A stretch of DNA of 60,309 bases from JBDSEG01 sp039920165 (GTDB lineage: Bacteria; Pseudomonadota; Gammaproteobacteria; Burkholderiales; Burkholderiaceae_C), in NCBI GenBank assembly GCA_039920165.1, contig JBDSEG010000293.1:1-60309 (forward strand). The letters are read 5' to 3'. Positions 49,330 to 60,309 of the stretch are shown here, one piece after another; within the stretch, counting starts at the first letter, position 1; each line of letters opens with the position of its first letter. The translations under genes were made by a program, and so were the position numbers. The notes beneath the pieces are model-generated. The model saw only the letters and a list, made by a program, of their open reading frames with translations, made no database searches and was not told the DNA's origin.

Positions 49330-50567
49330 CCCGGCCGACGCCCGAGGCGGCGCCCGAGTCCCCCGCTGGACCCGTGCGCGGTGCGGTCGCAGCGTCGCGC
49401 TGGGCGCTGCTGTTCGGCAATTTCGTGATCGGCTGCGGCGTGATGTCGGTGGCCGGCGCCATCAACGACCTGAGCGAGTCGCTGCAAATCTCGGTCTCGC
49501 TCGCTGGCCAGCTCATCACGATTGCGGCGGTCGTCATGTGCTTCGGCGCGCCGCTGGCCGCAGGCTGGGTCTCGGGCTTCGACCGGCGCCGCCTGCTCGC
49601 GTGGGCGATGGTCTGGTATGCGGTCGGGCATGCAGCGTGCGCGCTGATGCCGAACTACGCCGCGCTGTGGCCGGTGCGCGCCGCGACCATGCTCGCCGCG
49701 GCCGTCTTCTCGCCGCAGGCCGCCGCCGCGATGGGCGTGATGGCGGCACCGGCAGAACGCGGGCGCGCCATCGCTTTCATCTTTCTCGGCTGGTCGATCG
49801 CGTCGGTCTTCGGGCTGCCGCTCGCATCGTGGGTCAGCGCGACCTTCGGCTGGCGCAGCATCTTCGAGCTGATCGCCGCGCTGTCCGCCGCGGCCGCCCT
49901 CTGGGTCTTTGCCTCGATGCCAGACGGCGTGCGGCCGGCGGCGCTGTCGCTGCGCACCTGGCAGCGCCTGCTCGTCGATCCGCTGCTGATGCCGATGGTG
50001 CTCGTCACCGCGCTGCTGAGCGCGGGCCAGTTCACGCTCTTCTCGTACCTCGCCCCCTACTACCGCGAACGGCTCTTCGCGACGCCGCTCGAAATCACGC
50101 TGCTGTTCGCGTGCTTCGGCATCTTCGGCCTGATCGGCAACCTGTTCATCGCGCGCCACATCGACCGGATCGGCCCGGGTCGCGCGGTCTTCGTCGCCGG
50201 CACGGGGATGCTGCTGACGATGCTCGCCTGGCCGCTGGGCACCGGCATCCTCGCGATGGGCCTGGTCACCGTCCCGTGGGCGCTCGGCTGCTTCTCGTCC
50301 AATTCGGCGCAGCAGGCGCGCCTCGGCAACGCCGCGCCGATGCTGGCACCGGCGCTGATGGCGCTGAACACCTCGGCCATGTACCTCGGCCAGGCCGGCG
50401 GCGCCGCGGGCGGCGGCTGGCTGGTCGCCCATCCGGGCTACGACGCGCTGCACTGGCTCGGCGCGGCGTGGGTGACGGCGGGGGTGGCGCTCAGCGTCTG
50501 GGTCGCCCGGCGTGCGCTGCGGGGCAGCGGTGCCGCCGTCAGCGAGATCGGCCGGCCGCGTCGATGA
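49326..50567 (+). CDS. MFS transporter
   Basis: A 413-residue major facilitator with about 12 membrane segments (e.g. 'WALLFGNFVIGCGVMSVAG', 'ALWPVRAATMLAAAVFSPQA', 'GLVTVPWALGCFSSNSAQQ'). The pattern 'FDRRRLLAWAMVWY' between segments 2 and 3 matches the loop 2-3 motif of drug/sugar efflux members (AraJ/YdhP type). It starts at a GTG overlapping the dehydrogenase stop and its stop overlaps the chromate transporter ATG. The substrate is unknown. Confidence 0.88.
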   Translation: MTRPTPEAAPESPAGPVRGAVAASRWALLFGNFVIGCGVMSVAGAINDLSESLQISVSLAGQLITIAAVVMCFGAPLAAGWVSGFDRRRLLAWAMVWYAVGHAACALMPNYAALWPVRAATMLAAAVFSPQAAAAMGVMAAPAERGRAIAFIFLGWSIASVFGLPLASWVSATFGWRSIFELIAALSAAAALWVFASMPDGVRPAALSLRTWQRLLVDPLLMPMVLVTALLSAGQFTLFSYLAPYYRERLFATPLEITLLFACFGIFGLIGNLFIARHIDRIGPGRAVFVAGTGMLLTMLAWPLGTGILAMGLVTVPWALGCFSSNSAQQARLGNAAPMLAPALMALNTSAMYLGQAGGAAGGGWLVAHPGYDALHWLGAAWVTAGVALSVWVARRALRGSGAAVSEIGRPRR

Positions 50568-51160
50568 GCGACGAAACCCACCCGCCGTCGCGCAACGTCC
50601 AGCTCGACAGCCCGGTCGGTCCGCGAACGCTCGCGGAACTCTTCTTTGCATTCAACGCGCTCGCACTGCAGGGTTTCGGCGGCGTGCTCGCGGTTGCGCA
50701 GCGCGATCTGGTGGAAAAGCGCGGCTGGCTCACCACGCCGCAATTTCTCGAAATCCTGTCGGTCAGCCAGGTGCTGCCGGGGCCGAATATCGTCAACCTC
50801 GGGCTGATCGTCGGTGACCGCTTCTTCGGCCTGCGCGGCGCCTTCACGGCCATGATCGGCATGCTGCTGGTGCCAACCGCGATCGTCCTGACCCTGACGG
50901 CGCTGTATGCCGAGTTCTCGCACCTGCCGGTGGTCGCCGGCGCCTTGCGCGGGATGGGCGCGGTCGCGGCGGGACTGGTTTTCGCGACCGCCCTCAGGCT
51001 GTCGATCGGGCTGCGCCGCAACCCCATGGGGCGCGCCGCCTGCGCTGGCTTCGTCGTTGCCACCGTGCTGGCGATCGGCGCCCTGCGCTGGCCGCTGGCG
51101 GCGGTGCTCCTGGGTCTGGGGTCGCTCGCGATCGGCGTCGCGTGGCGCCGGCTTCGATGA
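50564..51160 (+). CDS. Chromate transporter, first half-size subunit
   Basis: A 198-residue CHR-family (PF02417) protein with about five membrane segments. The signature 'FGGVLAVAQRDLVEKRGWL' and 'QVLPGPNIVNLGLIVG' is intact. Short CHR proteins work as pairs with opposite topology, and the second half follows with an ATGA overlap. Together they may export chromate, though many family members have unknown anions. Its ATG overlaps the MFS stop. Confidence 0.88.
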   Translation: MSDETHPPSRNVQLDSPVGPRTLAELFFAFNALALQGFGGVLAVAQRDLVEKRGWLTTPQFLEILSVSQVLPGPNIVNLGLIVGDRFFGLRGAFTAMIGMLLVPTAIVLTLTALYAEFSHLPVVAGALRGMGAVAAGLVFATALRLSIGLRRNPMGRAACAGFVVATVLAIGALRWPLAAVLLGLGSLAIGVAWRRLR

Positions 51161-51714
51161 CCGCACACGCTGCACTCTCGACCGCCGACCTGTGGAGTCT
51201 CTTCGGTCACTTTCTGGTCCTGAGCCTGCTGGCGGTGGGCGGGGCCATCGCCGCCGCACCCGACATGCACCGCTATATCGTCGAGCAGCAGCACTGGCTG
51301 ACCGACGGCGAGTTCAGCGCCTCGGTCGCGATCGCGCAGGCAGCGCCAGGGCCGAACGTTCTGTTCGTCGCCGCCATCGGCTGGAATGTCGCCGGCCCGA
51401 TCGGCGCCATCGCAACCATGGCCGGCATCCTGCTGCCCTCGACCCTGCTCGCCCTGGCTGCCACTCGCTACGCCAGCCAGCGGCGCGAGACGCTCGGCGT
51501 TCGCGCCTTCACGACGGGCCTCGCCCCGCTGACGATCGGCCTGCTGCTCGCCACCGGCTGGATCCTCGCCGAGCCCTATCTGCGCCAGCCGACGCAGCGC
51601 CTGGGCGCGATCGCGCTCATCGCGGTGTCGGTCTTCGCGATGCTGCGCACCCGCATCGGTCCGATGTGGCTGATCGGCCTGGGCGCGCTGGTGGGCGCGC
51701 TCGGCGGGATCTGA
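51157..51714 (+). CDS. Chromate transporter, second half-size subunit
   Basis: A 185-residue CHR-family partner. It has 'AVGGAIAAAPDMHRYIVEQQHWL' (in parts) and 'AQAAPGPNVLFVAAIGWNVAG', equivalent to the motifs in the first subunit. An upstream GTG (51142) is possible, but the ATG overlapping the previous stop is more likely. Convergent with rlmB, 9 bp away. Confidence 0.88.
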   Translation: MTAHAALSTADLWSLFGHFLVLSLLAVGGAIAAAPDMHRYIVEQQHWLTDGEFSASVAIAQAAPGPNVLFVAAIGWNVAGPIGAIATMAGILLPSTLLALAATRYASQRRETLGVRAFTTGLAPLTIGLLLATGWILAEPYLRQPTQRLGAIALIAVSVFAMLRTRIGPMWLIGLGALVGALGGI

Positions 51715-51723
51715 GCGCCGCGA

Positions 51724-52464
51724 TCACACCCCGCGCTGGCGCAGCGCCTCGTACAGGCAAATCCCCGAGGCGACCGACACATTCAGGCTCTCGACCACGC
51801 CGTGCATGGGCAGGCGCACCAGTTCGTCGCAGGTCCTGGCGGTGAGCTGGCGCAGCCCGCTGCCCTCGGCCCCCAGCACCAGCGCGAGCGGGCCGGTCAG
51901 GTCGGATTCGTACAGGCTGCGCGGCGCCGCGTCCGAGGTGCCGACGATGCGGACGCCGCGCTCCTTGAGCTCGTTCAGGCTGCGCGCCAGATTGGTCACC
52001 ATCAGGTAGGGCACGGTTTCGGCCGCACCGCTCGCCACCTTGGACACCGTCGCGCTGATGCCGGCCGCATGGTCCTTGGGCGCAACCACCGCGTGCACGC
52101 CGGCGGCGTCGGCCACGCGCAGGCAGGCGCCGAGGTTGTGCGGATCGGTCACGCCGTCGAGCACCAGCACCAGCGGCGCACCGGCCACGGCGTCAAGCGT
52201 GTCGTCGAGCGAATGACTGCGCGCAAGCGGCTCGACACGCGCCACGACGCCCTGGTGACGGTCGCTGCCGGCGAGCTTGCCCAGCCGCTCGGCATTGCTT
52301 TCGACCAGTCGCACGCCAGCCTCGCGCGCGCGCTCGACGAACTGGCGCATGCGCTGGTCGTTGCGGCGCGGATCGAAGTGCACCTCGGCGACCGAGTGCG
52401 GCGCCACCTTGAGCCGCACCGTCACCGCATGAAAGCCGAACAGCAGTTGCATCGCCTGGGTCAT
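51724..52464 (-). CDS. rlmB: 23S rRNA 2'-O-methyltransferase RlmB (SPOUT family)
   Basis: A 246-residue methyltransferase that modifies a guanosine (G2251 in E. coli) of 23S rRNA. The N-terminal substrate-binding domain starts 'LLFGFHAVTVRLKV'. The SPOUT knot motifs are 'LVLDGVTDPHNLGACLRVADAAGV' (in parts), 'LVLGAEGSGL' and 'VESLNVSVASGICLYE', with the S-adenosylmethionine site in the knot. Length and motifs fit RlmB rather than TrmH of tRNA. It is a single gene. Confidence 0.93.
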   Translation of the reverse strand: MTQAMQLLFGFHAVTVRLKVAPHSVAEVHFDPRRNDQRMRQFVERAREAGVRLVESNAERLGKLAGSDRHQGVVARVEPLARSHSLDDTLDAVAGAPLVLVLDGVTDPHNLGACLRVADAAGVHAVVAPKDHAAGISATVSKVASGAAETVPYLMVTNLARSLNELKERGVRIVGTSDAAPRSLYESDLTGPLALVLGAEGSGLRQLTARTCDELVRLPMHGVVESLNVSVASGICLYEALRQRGV

Positions 52465-52562
52465 GCGTCGATGGTACGGGCAAGTCGCGCCGACAGGCCC
52501 CAGCGTCGAGTACGATCCGCGCCGCTTTCCCGCCCTGCCAGGGCCGATCCGAAAGATCCCAC

Positions 52563-53177
52563 ATGCAAATGATCTGCCTCGATATGGAAGGCGTTCTCGT
52601 CCCGGAGATCTGGATCGAGGTGGCGCGCCGCAGCGGGATTGCCGAGCTCACGCGCACCACCCGCGACGAGCCCGACTACGACACGCTGATGCGATTCCGG
52701 CTCGACCTGCTGCGCCAACATGGCCTCAAGCTGGCGGACATCCAGGCCGTCATCGAAGGCATGGGACCGATGGCCGGCGCGCGCGAATTTCTGGACGACC
52801 TGCGCAGCCGCTACCAGGTGCTGATCCTCTCCGACACCTTCTACGAATTCGCGCAGCCGCTGATGCGCCAGCTCGGCTGGCCGACGCTGCTGTGCCACCG
52901 TCTCGTCGTCGCTTCGGACGGCAGCGTGCGCGACTACCAGCTTCGCATGCCGGACCAGAAGCGGCATGCCGTGAACGCGCTGCGGGGCCTCAACTTTCAG
53001 GTCATCGCCGCGGGCGATTCGTACAACGACACCGGCATGCTCGCCGCCGCGCACGCCGGCTTCTTCATTCACCCGCCCGAAAGCATCGTCGCGCAGTTTC
53101 CGCAGTTCCCGGTGACCCGCAGCTACGCCGAACTGACCGCCGCGATCGACGCCGCCGCCCTGCGCCTGCGCGGCTAG
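52563..53177 (+). CDS. thrH: ThrH-type phosphoserine phosphatase / homoserine phosphotransferase
   Basis: A 204-residue HAD enzyme. Motif I is 'CLDMEGVLVPE' with nucleophile D7 and the DxE (not DxD) form specific for ThrH. Motif II S is in 'LILSDTFYEF', and motif III is 'AAGDSYNDTGML'. It shows phosphoserine phosphatase activity and can transfer the phosphate to homoserine in Pseudomonas. It fits serine or threonine metabolism. It overlaps the end of the DUF1624-type gene by 4 bp, convergently. Confidence 0.92.
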   Translation: MQMICLDMEGVLVPEIWIEVARRSGIAELTRTTRDEPDYDTLMRFRLDLLRQHGLKLADIQAVIEGMGPMAGAREFLDDLRSRYQVLILSDTFYEFAQPLMRQLGWPTLLCHRLVVASDGSVRDYQLRMPDQKRHAVNALRGLNFQVIAAGDSYNDTGMLAAAHAGFFIHPPESIVAQFPQFPVTRSYAELTAAIDAAALRLRG

Positions 53178-53941
53178 AGCGACCGCAGCCCGACGGCTGC
53201 CATCATCAAGCCGATCAGCAACGGCTGGTGCAGCATGTAGAAACTTAGCGACCAGCGGCCGAGCAGCGCAAGCGGCGCCAGGCCGCGCGGCAGCGCGCCG
53301 GCGAGCCATTCGCGTCGCCGTTCGAGCAACAGGCTGCCGCCGGCCATGCCCCACCACAGCATGCCGAGCCAGGGCAGCAGCGGAACGAAATCTTCTGTGA
53401 CTGGCTTGTGGGTGACGAGGCCGATCCAGTTGGTCGCGCGTGCGTCGAAGAATGGATTGGCGACGAGGTGCGGCAGCAGCATCGCGACCAAGCCGAGCGG
53501 CCACAGCCACGCGCCCCAGCCGGCGCTCAGCCGGGCGATGAGCAGCATCACCGCGAGTCCGTGCAGCACCCCGAAGCTGATATAGCTCTTTGGAAACATG
53601 ACCAGCGTCGCCGCGGTCACGAGCAGGGCGCACGCCGCCACCTGTCCCCAGCGGCGCCAGAAGCGCGGCCAGTTCAGACGCTGCGCGTGCGCGATCGCCT
53701 GGCCGACGCCGGCACACAGCAAAAAGAGGCTGACGATCGCGCTGCGTTGCCCGGTCCAGAACGGATCGGCATAAAAGTTCTGGCGCGTGAAGCCGAAGTG
53801 CGCGAGGTCGAAGGCGAAGTGGAACAGGGCCATCCAAACGACCGCGAAGCCGCGCCAGGCGTCCAGCCGGTCGTAGCGAAACGGGCGTTCGAGCGCACCG
53901 CCGCGTATCGATGAGGATGTCGAATGTCGGGTCGCCGTCAC
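53174..53941 (-). CDS. DUF1624 membrane protein (heparan-acetyltransferase-like)
   Basis: About 255 residues from a GTG; the start is uncertain because the frame runs open to 54052 with Arg-rich, non-homologous codons. The family part begins 'RLDAWRGFAVVWMALFHFAFDL' (in parts), followed by six or seven membrane segments ('LFLLCAGVGQAIAHA', 'ALLVTAATLVMFPKS', 'LLPWLGMLWWGMAGGSLLL'). Members of DUF1624 relate to transmembrane acyltransferases; the substrate is unknown. It is divergent from cbpA. Confidence 0.75.
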   Translation of the reverse strand: MTATRHSTSSSIRGGALERPFRYDRLDAWRGFAVVWMALFHFAFDLAHFGFTRQNFYADPFWTGQRSAIVSLFLLCAGVGQAIAHAQRLNWPRFWRRWGQVAACALLVTAATLVMFPKSYISFGVLHGLAVMLLIARLSAGWGAWLWPLGLVAMLLPHLVANPFFDARATNWIGLVTHKPVTEDFVPLLPWLGMLWWGMAGGSLLLERRREWLAGALPRGLAPLALLGRWSLSFYMLHQPLLIGLMMAAVGLRSL

Positions 53942-54050
53942 GGCGCGCACGATAGCGCACGCCGTTCCGCGACCGGCTCGTTGGGCACGCGCTCGGGGGT
54001 GTGATTTCAAGACCGTGCGAAGATGCCGCGGCACCGAAGGGATCGCGCGC

Positions 54051-55037
54051 ATGGAATGGAAGGACTACTACAAGGTTCTCGGGGTCGAGCGCTCGGCGAG
54101 CGAGGACGAGATCAAGAAGGCCTACCGGCGGCTGGCGCGCAAACACCATCCCGATGTCAACAAGGCGAGCGACGCGGCGACGCGCATGCAGGACATCAAC
54201 GAGGCGAGCGAGGTGCTGCGCGACCCGAAGAAGCGCGCCGCCTACGACACCCTGGGCGAGCGCGGCCAGTTCGCGCAACCGGCCGGCGCCGGGGGCGACT
54301 TCCGCCCGCCGCCGGACTGGAATCCGGGCTTCGACTTCGCCGATGCCGGTAACGGCGATTTCGGTTCACACAGCGACTTCTTCGAGGCCCTCTTCGGCGC
54401 TGCGCGGCGCCGCGGCGGCCGTCCGGGTGCCGGCACCGCGGGCTTCGAATCGGCGCGCAGGCGCGGCCAGGACCGGCACGCGAAGATCGTGATCCCGATC
54501 GAAGATGCCTTTGCCGGCGCGACACGCGGCCTCGCCTTCGGCGAGCCCGAGATGGACGCGCACGGCGAGATGACGATGCGCGAACGGCACCTGGACGTGG
54601 CCATCCCGAAAGGCGTTCGATCGGGTCAGCAGATCCGCCTGACGGGCCAGGGCACGCCCGGTCTGGGCGGCGCGCCGGCGGGCGACCTGTACCTCGAGAT
54701 CGAGTTCGCGCCGCACCCGCACTTGCGCGCCGAAGGACGCGATCTGTACCTCACGCTGCCGGTGGCGCCGTGGGAGGCCGCGCTCGGCGCAAGCGTTCCG
54801 GTGCCCACGCCGGGCGGCGCGCTCGAAGTGACATTGCCGCCGGGGTCGAAGGCCGGGCGCAAGCTGCGTCTGAAGGGACGCGGCATTCCCGGCTCGTCGG
54901 CCAACGTCGCCGCGGGCGACTTCTATGCGGTGCTCGAGATCGTCCTGCCGGCCGCCGATACCGATCCGAAGCGCGAGCTGTACCAGCGCATGGCGCAGGA
55001 ACTCGCCTTCAACCCGCGCCAGCATCTGGGAGTCTGA
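54051..55037 (+). CDS. cbpA: DnaJ-class co-chaperone CbpA (curved-DNA-binding protein)
   Basis: A 328-residue type II J-domain protein. The J domain (residues 3-70) has the HPD motif at 33-35 (HHPDVN). A Gly/Phe-rich linker follows, then two beta-barrel substrate-binding domains ('IEDAFAGATRGLAF', 'GLGGAPAGDLYLEI', 'KLRLKGRGIPG'). No zinc-finger cysteine clusters, so CbpA rather than DnaJ. It aids DnaK and can bind nucleoid DNA. The regulator cbpM follows after 2 bp, as in E. coli. Confidence 0.93.
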   Translation: MEWKDYYKVLGVERSASEDEIKKAYRRLARKHHPDVNKASDAATRMQDINEASEVLRDPKKRAAYDTLGERGQFAQPAGAGGDFRPPPDWNPGFDFADAGNGDFGSHSDFFEALFGAARRRGGRPGAGTAGFESARRRGQDRHAKIVIPIEDAFAGATRGLAFGEPEMDAHGEMTMRERHLDVAIPKGVRSGQQIRLTGQGTPGLGGAPAGDLYLEIEFAPHPHLRAEGRDLYLTLPVAPWEAALGASVPVPTPGGALEVTLPPGSKAGRKLRLKGRGIPGSSANVAAGDFYAVLEIVLPAADTDPKRELYQRMAQELAFNPRQHLGV

Positions 55038-55039
55038 AC

Positions 55040-55378
55040 ATGGCCGACCAATGGACTGCCGCAACCGCCCGCGGCGTCGTCGTGACAGGCGTATGCCTGG
55101 GCGACGATGCCTGGCTCGAGATCGACGAGATCGCGCTTGCCTGCCAGGTCGAACCGCATTTCGTCGAACTGCTGATCGACGAAGGCATGGTGCAGCCGGC
55201 GCGCACCGACACCGGCTGGCGCTTCGGCAGCGACGAACTCGCCCGCGTGCGCCGCATCCGCCGCCTGCAGCGCGACTTCGACGCCAACCTGCAAAGCATC
55301 GCGGTGATGCTCGATCTGCTCGACGAAGTGGATCGTCTGCAAGCGGCGCTGCGGCGAGTCGGGATCAAGGCGTTGTAG
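55040..55378 (+). CDS. cbpM: CbpM-like chaperone modulator
   Basis: A 112-residue MerR-related helical protein. It has a winged-helix-like N-terminal region ('LEIDEIALACQVEPHFVELLID') followed by 'ELARVRRIRRLQRDFDANLQS' and a coiled tail. It starts 2 bp after cbpA. CbpM in E. coli binds the CbpA J domain and blocks its interaction with DnaK. No DNA-binding role is evident from sequence. Confidence 0.88.
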   Translation: MADQWTAATARGVVVTGVCLGDDAWLEIDEIALACQVEPHFVELLIDEGMVQPARTDTGWRFGSDELARVRRIRRLQRDFDANLQSIAVMLDLLDEVDRLQAALRRVGIKAL

Positions 55379-55433
55379 GCACGTACAACGGCCGACCGAT
55401 CGGCCTGCGCGACGAAGTTGCAGTGGCAACGTT

Positions 55434-56255
55434 TCAGCTTTGCCCGACCACTGCGAATTGCGCCGCGTGGTCGAGCAGCCATTGCGCCGAAGCCGGCGCC
55501 GGCTGGTGGTGCGGGTGGAAATCCGGCGCGAGATAGGCGCGCCACGCCGGCCTCGCCACGGTCCACATGCCGTCGCGGCCGAACAGGAACCTCGCCCCGC
55601 TGCGCCACGTTCGCCACTCGAAGACCGCGCCGTCGTGCCACAGGTTGCGCAGCGTCTGGCGCGCGAGATCGAGCATGAACTGGCGCGTCACGAGGCGCAG
55701 CCAGCGCACCCGCCATTCGTGGCTGCCGCCGAGCGCGATGTAGAGGTCGAAGGCGGTCGCGCGATGCTCGGACTCCTCGGCGCTGTGCCACAGCCAAAGC
55801 GTCGAAAGGCGCGCCTCGGCGCCTTCGAAGATTGACGGGCGCGACAGCATCCAGTCGGCGAGGATGGCGGTCAAGTGCTCGGTGGCCGCGGTCACCGCGA
55901 CCGCGTGGCGTGGATCGAAAGACGCCATCGCAGCGACGCGGCGCGCCGAGCGCGGGCCCCAGCTGTTGACGAGTCCCTGCGCTTCGAGTTGCGCATTGAA
56001 CAGGGCATGGATGCGCCGGTGCGTCGCCTCCTGGCCGATAAACCCCTGCACCTCGCGCTCCATCCGTTCGCGCTCGGCAGTTGGCAGCGCCTGCATGCCG
56101 CGCCGGACCGCGTCGATGAAGAACTGCTCGCCGACCGGAAAGCTCATCGACAAGGCATTGAAGAGCGCGCTGCGAAAGGCGTCGCCGCCGTTCCAACGAC
56201 GCGCGATGGGCGTCTGCAGATCGATCAGCAAACGGCGGACGACGAGTTCGGTCAT
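55434..56255 (-). CDS. Metal-dependent hydrolase, PF10118 family
   Basis: A 273-residue protein of the Metal_hydrol family. Conserved helical motifs with acidic and histidine residues are seen: 'GEQFFIDAVRR', 'QEATHRRIHALFN', 'LSTLWLWHSAEESEHRATAF' and 'EHLTAILADWML'. These resemble a ferritin-like di-metal helical site, and the predicted enzyme activity is uncharacterised. The ATG at 56253-56255 is the first family-consistent start. It lies 24 bp upstream of the purL end on the same strand, so part of the same transcript is possible. Confidence 0.85.
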   Translation of the reverse strand: MTELVVRRLLIDLQTPIARRWNGGDAFRSALFNALSMSFPVGEQFFIDAVRRGMQALPTAERERMEREVQGFIGQEATHRRIHALFNAQLEAQGLVNSWGPRSARRVAAMASFDPRHAVAVTAATEHLTAILADWMLSRPSIFEGAEARLSTLWLWHSAEESEHRATAFDLYIALGGSHEWRVRWLRLVTRQFMLDLARQTLRNLWHDGAVFEWRTWRSGARFLFGRDGMWTVARPAWRAYLAPDFHPHHQPAPASAQWLLDHAAQFAVVGQS

Positions 56256-56279
56256 GGCGTGGCCCTGGTGTACCTTGTT

Positions 56280-60272
<3,993 letters not shown>

Positions 60273-60309
60273 GAGTCCGTGATTTTAGAGGGCCGATGAG
60301 ATAATCGAC

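Overview
The window is GC-rich (roughly two thirds G+C by eye) and densely coded, and looks like a chromosomal segment of a betaproteobacterium, most likely of the order Burkholderiales. The pointers are a LexA gene preceded by a CTG-N10-CAG SOS box, a CbpA/CbpM-like pair, a one-chain PurL with fused glutaminase domain, and the general gene content. The genus cannot be fixed from the sequence alone.

Layout. Positions 1-4440 are the end of an integrated mobile element: a relaxase cut by the window edge, a MobC-like accessory protein, a KfrA-like coiled-coil protein with an 8-bp tandem array upstream, and a long tyrosine recombinase lying next to the 3' end of a tRNA-Ala(CGC) gene. Its base composition is visibly lower in GC than the rest, apart from one GC-rich patch at about 2030-2425.

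Positions 4579-24116 hold the centrepiece, a nicotinamide/nicotinate catabolic locus. On the minus strand lie enamidase, a TetR regulator and a ferredoxin-NADP reductase. Divergently, across a perfect 7-6-7 palindrome, runs a 13-gene plus-strand operon: 6-hydroxynicotinate reductase, a UPF0280 (ApbE-superfamily) protein, two DUF1185 proteins, a Liv-type ABC transporter, a nicotinamidase with a twin-arginine leader, the NicA/NicB nicotinate dehydrogenase with a tri-haem cytochrome c tail, a GST and a fluoroacetate-dehalogenase-like hydrolase. Convergent pncB, the NAD salvage gene, closes it. The locus joins the cytochrome-linked hydroxylation known from aerobes to the reductive ring-opening branch known from Eubacterium barkeri and Azorhizobium: nicotinamide to nicotinate to 6-hydroxynicotinate to 6-oxo-tetrahydronicotinate to 2-formylglutarate. 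No recognised gene for the later steps is present. Three related palindromic repeat elements sit inside this locus.

Positions 24223-37341 carry mixed genes: a DUF305 protein, a GIDE/LemA pair, a HAD dehalogenase-like protein, a class II aldolase, an orphan ABC binding protein, the msrB-msrA repair pair, an M1 aminopeptidase, an AstE/aspartoacylase-like enzyme and a TPR protein. Positions 37648-44007 are a type I secretion locus: a VCBS/RTX adhesin, its ABC exporter and its membrane-fusion protein. Positions 44404-60272 are largely housekeeping: asparaginase divergent from lexA, a Cdd1-like protein, D-2-hydroxyacid dehydrogenase and MFS, a split chromate transporter, rlmB, thrH, cbpA/cbpM and purL.
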